A stretch of 33,117 nt of DNA from a virus: positions 1 through 33,117 of the IMG/VR virus record IMGVR_UViG_3300049919_000235. The stretch is one strand, 5' to 3'. The position numbers and the translations under genes were made by a program. The notes beneath the pieces are model-generated. The model saw nothing but the letters and a program-made list of their open reading frames with translations, was not told the origin of the DNA and did no database searches. Below are positions 30,405 through 33,117 of the stretch, one piece after another (position 1 is the stretch's first letter; every line of letters starts with the position of its first letter).

Positions 30405-31087
30405 TATAAATGATATTTTAGCGTTCCATAAATAGGGTTAATTATAATCATAGTGTCGTTTCTAACGTATGATATTTGATAAACAAAAGATGATGTTTGG
30501 GTGCTTATTAGAACATCAGTGCAATTTTGCTTTGACCATATACCAAATTGATTTCCGTTTTGGTAAAATTTGTAAGTTGTTGCATCAAAAATCAAGTCAG
30601 CATGTATAGTTTTTACTGGAATCCATGTTTTGTTTGTAAAACAGCTATCGTTAAAGTTACATTGGTTTCCGATTTGTTGTGTATTGCTTGGAATTGAGTT
30701 TGTTTTTTTACAAGAAACCATTAACGCTGCTATTAATATTGCCAAAAGAAGTATTCCTATTTTAATTAATTGATCCTTTATTATGGTTGGTTTCATTTTT
30801 AAATAATACCTACGTTTATCTAATTGTTGTTGTTTTAACTCGTCTTTTGTGTGTTGAGCTGTTATTTTAACTGGCATAAACCTAGTGTAGCAATAACCAA
30901 GTATGATGTAAATTAAACTGGCAAGTAAATAGGTAATTAATGGCACAAAAGACCACTTCCATTCAACATCTTGGAAGTATAATTTTGTTAGTTTTAAAAT
31001 TATAAACCCCCAAGTCCAACCAACAGTTAAAGATAAAAGTATTTTGTAGAAAGAATTGAAAAATGATTTTTGGGGTGTTGTTTTCAT
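30404..31087 (-). CDS. Membrane protein with a possible internal lipoprotein start
   Basis: A 227-residue protein. The first third has two hydrophobic segments (about 16-36 and 46-66), the middle is a charged linker, and from about residue 98 a third segment leads into LMVSCKKTN. This last part looks like a lipoprotein signal: M98 is followed by basic residues, a hydrophobic core and S-C with Cys126 as the lipidation point. The remaining 102 residues are beta-rich with an NQFGIWSKQ type of lipocalin-like strand pattern. The in-frame ATG at 30796 has an A/T-rich upstream like other starts here. Alternatively the whole is one three-pass protein with an outer domain. Next to the spanin-like gene, a lysis role is possible. 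Confidence 0.72.
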   Translation of the reverse strand: MKTTPQKSFFNSFYKILLSLTVGWTWGFIILKLTKLYFQDVEWKWSFVPLITYLLASLIYIILGYCYTRFMPVKITAQHTKDELKQQQLDKRRYYLKMKPTIIKDQLIKIGILLLAILIAALMVSCKKTNSIPSNTQQIGNQCNFNDSCFTNKTWIPVKTIHADLIFDATTYKFYQNGNQFGIWSKQNCTDVLISTQTSSFVYQISYVRNDTMIIINPIYGTLKYHL

Positions 31088-31092
31088 GTTTT

Positions 31093-31686
31093 TTATTTTA
31101 GAGTTGATATTCCTAATCCGATAAAGAAACTTCCTATTGAAGCTCCAATTGTTTTTACGTTTCCTTTAAATTTTGATGATTTTACCTTTTTTTCTAAAGA
31201 ATTATTGTCTTCCTGCAGGTAATTAATTGAATCCCTGCATGTGGAAATTTGGTAATTTTTAATTGATATTACATCGTTTAGCTGGCCAACAATTTGTTTA
31301 TATTCAAGTAAAGATGAATCTTGAAGTAATATATAGTTTGTTTTTAAGCTATCTGACTTTAAAAACGAATCGTAAACCCTATTTATATAATCAAAACAAG
31401 TGTCAGGAGCGTTTTTAATAACATTTTCATGTATAATGTTAGCTTCATGATTATATGAGCTTAAAAGCGTTTTTTGCCTTTTTATCAAATTATCTCTTTT
31501 TTCTATTGAAGTTGAAAGGTTTTTTATTATTTGGTTTTTTAAATTTAATAAATCGTTCAAAACGTTAGGCTTCGTAACAGTTTTTGATTTAACGTGGCTA
31601 TTTTCTGTTTCCGATGTGCAAATTAAAAGTAATAACGCTACAATTATTGCAGCAACTATAAGTGCTATTTTCCTTTTATTATTCAT
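31093..31686 (-). CDS. Coiled-coil membrane protein, spanin-like
   Basis: A 197-residue protein with an N-terminal membrane anchor (about 7-23, ending in LLLLICTS), a long Lys/Ser/Asn-rich coiled coil through about residue 172, and a Gly/Ile-rich mildly hydrophobic C-terminus (GASIGSFFIGLGI). One-anchor proteins with a periplasmic coil next to lysis enzymes are often inner-membrane spanins that help break the outer membrane. The C-terminal hydrophobic patch would suit a unimolecular spanin-type fusion. The sequence alone does not prove this. It starts inside the end of the DUF5675 gene. Confidence 0.68.
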   Translation of the reverse strand: MNNKRKIALIVAAIIVALLLLICTSETENSHVKSKTVTKPNVLNDLLNLKNQIIKNLSTSIEKRDNLIKRQKTLLSSYNHEANIIHENVIKNAPDTCFDYINRVYDSFLKSDSLKTNYILLQDSSLLEYKQIVGQLNDVISIKNYQISTCRDSINYLQEDNNSLEKKVKSSKFKGNVKTIGASIGSFFIGLGISTLK

Positions 31687-32182
31687 TGTCTATGTATTCA
31701 ACAGTTACTTTACCAGCTTTAATTGCGCGCCAAATGATAGGATATATTTCCGTGTATTTTTTTCTTGAATTTAAAACGGCAGCCTGTTTCTTTATCCAAC
31801 CAAATACGCAACCAACTAAATAGCATGCATCAGTGTCATCATCCGTGTTACCCCAATGCCAAAGAACCCTTGTAAAATTCTTAACGTTTTCTACAGTTAT
31901 CAATTCGTGTGGCCATTTATATTTTTGTTTAAGCTCTTCGTTTACCCTGTCTTTGGCCAATATCAAATTACCAAATTCATCCCTGTAATATTCTTTTGAA
32001 AATTTAGGAGAATCAGTTAACGATAAATTGTAAATTCCAGCGTCAATTCTAGTTTCGCCATGAACTTTAACTGTTCTTTTTTCATCTTCTATACCTACTC
32101 CACTTATTTTTCCGCAGAGGCTTTTAAATGTTGACAAAGTCCAGTCTAATGAACTTTTTTGTCTATATACTTTTATTTCCAT
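31679..32182 (-). CDS. DUF5675 family protein, possible peptidoglycan-active enzyme
   Basis: A 167-residue protein matching what I recall of DUF5675. It has a GVGIEDEKRTVKVHGETRI stretch (about 29-47), followed by a 'AGIYNLSLTDSPKF' strand pair and the motif HWGNTDDDTDACYLVG (109-124) with a conserved His and Cys. This resembles the H...[S/T]xxC core of L,D-transpeptidase-type folds, which suggests a cell-wall activity such as lysis. I begin at the ATG at 32182; the frame also opens from a TTG six bases upstream. Neighbour: the spanin-like membrane protein directly downstream, overlapping by 8 nt. Confidence 0.8.
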   Translation of the reverse strand: MEIKVYRQKSSLDWTLSTFKSLCGKISGVGIEDEKRTVKVHGETRIDAGIYNLSLTDSPKFSKEYYRDEFGNLILAKDRVNEELKQKYKWPHELITVENVKNFTRVLWHWGNTDDDTDACYLVGCVFGWIKKQAAVLNSRKKYTEIYPIIWRAIKAGKVTVEYIDNE

Positions 32183-32198
32183 TTTCAAATTTATAAAA

Positions 32199-32507
32199 TT
32201 AAACTAACCTGTTTGCCATACCACCATTATTTATATATTCTTTAAATGCATTAGCTTGCTTATCAGTCATAGATAACATTTGTGATTTAACCTCGGCATC
32301 TGTTGGCTTAAACCATTCTATCCTGTGTGGAAGCGTTTGTGTTACTTGATACATCATACTTATTGATGGTTTTGCGCATTGAGGACAAGATATTTCATTT
32401 GGAATCATGCCTTCATCTACGTTTTTTGTCACAACTGAGTGTAAATCAGGGCAAATATATGCGTTTATAAGCCCTTTTCTTTTTTGTTTAATATTTGATA
32501 GGTTCAT
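32199..32507 (-). CDS. Zinc-ribbon-like hypothetical protein
   Basis: A 102-residue protein with an ICPDLHSVVTKNVDEGMIP stretch (about 18-36) and CPQC (41-44), giving Cys/His pairs in the order of a zinc ribbon (C19, H23, C41, C44). The C-terminal region is helical (MTDKQANAFKEYINNGG). Similar proteins occur in Bacteroidota phages, but the function is unknown; metal and nucleic-acid or protein binding are the usual guesses. Its ATG overlaps the preceding small gene's stop as ATGA. Confidence 0.75.
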   Translation of the reverse strand: MNLSNIKQKRKGLINAYICPDLHSVVTKNVDEGMIPNEISCPQCAKPSISMMYQVTQTLPHRIEWFKPTDAEVKSQMLSMTDKQANAFKEYINNGGMANRLV

Positions 32508-32641
32508 TTTTTATGTATTAATATTAATCTAGTCATTTTATTTTCTATTCCACACATTGATTTTATCCATTGCTTATCGGATATTCTTAATATTGTTTTT
32601 TTACAAAGTGTACATTTGTATTTACGCTTTCTTATTTTCAT
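32504..32641 (-). CDS. 45-residue basic small protein with CxxC
   Basis: A short frame from ATG 32641 to TGA 32504. The peptide has a very basic N-terminus (KIRKRKYKCTLCKK) with a CTLC pair at 9-12 and one later Cys near residue 29, resembling half of a zinc ribbon. It overlaps both neighbours by four bases (ATGA at each end), an arrangement very hard to get by chance and good support for a real gene. It may pair with the next zinc-ribbon-like protein. Confidence 0.65.
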   Translation of the reverse strand: MKIRKRKYKCTLCKKTILRISDKQWIKSMCGIENKMTRLILIHKK

Positions 32642-33000
32642 ATTAAATTATTTTCAAATATATAATCAAATGCTTTTGAGTAGGCTTCTTGTGGTGTTTT
32701 AAATTCATATCCACTATATTCTATAGTTTCATCAACGATTGTATACATAAATGTATCATTACCATCAACATCTACTGTAATCCAAATACCATACTTAACC
32801 CTAAGAAATTCAACGCCCATCCATTGTTCTAGTGCTGAATGTTTTTCAGGATTTATTTCTGAATTTTTAAAGTAACCTCTTAATCCTGATAAATTATCAT
32901 TATTATACCATGCGTTTACTCTAATATTAAATCCTTTATCCTTAAAATGTTTAGCTTGTTTAGCTGTTACGTATGCTGGTTTTATCTCTATTTCTTTCAT
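32638..33000 (-). CDS. Conserved hypothetical phage protein
   Basis: A 120-residue protein starting MKEIEIKPAYVTAKQAKHFKDKGF, a beginning I recall in many Bacteroidota phage and prophage proteins of unknown role. In those the second part, like here, contains a Trp-Met/Gly-aromatic segment (EQWMGVEFLRVKYGIW, about 58-73) and a helix with FKTPQEAYSKAFDYIF. The fold appears alpha/beta and soluble. It is the first complete gene of the leftward block. No function is established. Confidence 0.75.
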   Translation of the reverse strand: MKEIEIKPAYVTAKQAKHFKDKGFNIRVNAWYNNDNLSGLRGYFKNSEINPEKHSALEQWMGVEFLRVKYGIWITVDVDGNDTFMYTIVDETIEYSGYEFKTPQEAYSKAFDYIFENNLI

Positions 33001-33035
33001 AATTTATTTATTATTTTATTTTTATCAAACCATTC

Positions 33036-33116
33036 TTATAAAGTTAAAACATAATTATCTATTAGGTACAGGTAAAACTTTCCGTTTCTATAAAAATTAT
33101 TAGTTAATATTTTCAT
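33036..33116 (-). CDS. Possible 26-residue ORF at the window edge
   Basis: A 26-codon frame from ATG 33116 to a TAA at 33036 (MKILTNNFYRNGKFYLYLID...). It could be a small protein or the tail of a gene that begins beyond the window; there is not enough sequence to decide. Confidence 0.25.
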   Translation of the reverse strand: MKILTNNFYRNGKFYLYLIDNYVLTL

Positions 33117-33117
33117 A

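Noticed and set aside
32452-32459. TATATTTG promoter-like box on the minus strand
   Set aside because: It lies in the coding sequence for Tyr-Ile-Cys of the zinc-ribbon protein, in the middle of tightly overlapping genes. The match is probably a codon coincidence.
1-33117. CRISPR array, tRNA genes, insertion sequences, integrase or attachment site
   Set aside because: I looked on both strands and saw no regularly spaced repeats, cloverleaf, transposase or recombinase motifs, or long direct repeats. A full repeat search was not possible by eye.

Overview
The window looks like the late (virion assembly and packaging) half of a tailed phage or prophage of a Bacteroidota host, probably a flavobacterium-like one. 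Three things point there: a very AT-rich sequence, ribosome-binding regions that are A/T-rich instead of GGAGG-like, and a recurring TAnnTTTG promoter element, the -7 box of Bacteroidota housekeeping promoters. Every gene I support is on the minus strand, so the window is read from right to left. The set is that of a siphovirus: terminase, tape measure with frameshifted chaperones and portal, with no sheath or contractile baseplate. I see no integrase, replication gene, tRNA or CRISPR array here.

Layout in order of transcription. (1) 33117-29997: small conserved phage proteins, two zinc-ribbon-like proteins, a DUF5675 protein and two membrane proteins that look lysis-related. (2) 29994-29886: a promoter, a compact structured stretch and a strong terminator, together a candidate small RNA. 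(3) 29489-24788: the packaging unit, with small terminase, a small conserved protein, a 160-nt strongly structured intercistronic RNA, then ParB-like protein, TET-associated glycosyltransferase and TET/JBP-like dioxygenase, and finally the large terminase and a terminator. (4) 24781-9089: the tail unit with chaperones joined by a -1 frameshift, a 962-residue tape measure, tail tip, tail fibre with a signal peptide, a probable tail tube, then a glycosyltransferase, portal and MuF-like head protein. (5) 9077-7645: small proteins and scaffold. (6) 7624-6225: the major capsid protein as a transcription unit with its own promoter and with terminators on both sides. (7) 6209-47: probable connectors, holin, then a block with two GT2 glycosyltransferases, a methyltransferase and a GT-B glycosyltransferase, ending at a terminator.

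The most interesting system is the ParB / TAGT / TET cassette between the terminase genes. By homology it should oxidise a methyl group on a DNA base and then glycosylate it, probably on replicated DNA about to be packaged. Other glycosyltransferases and a methyltransferase elsewhere in the late region may elaborate this modification or decorate virion proteins. Two unclassified RNA-like elements flank the start of the packaging unit.
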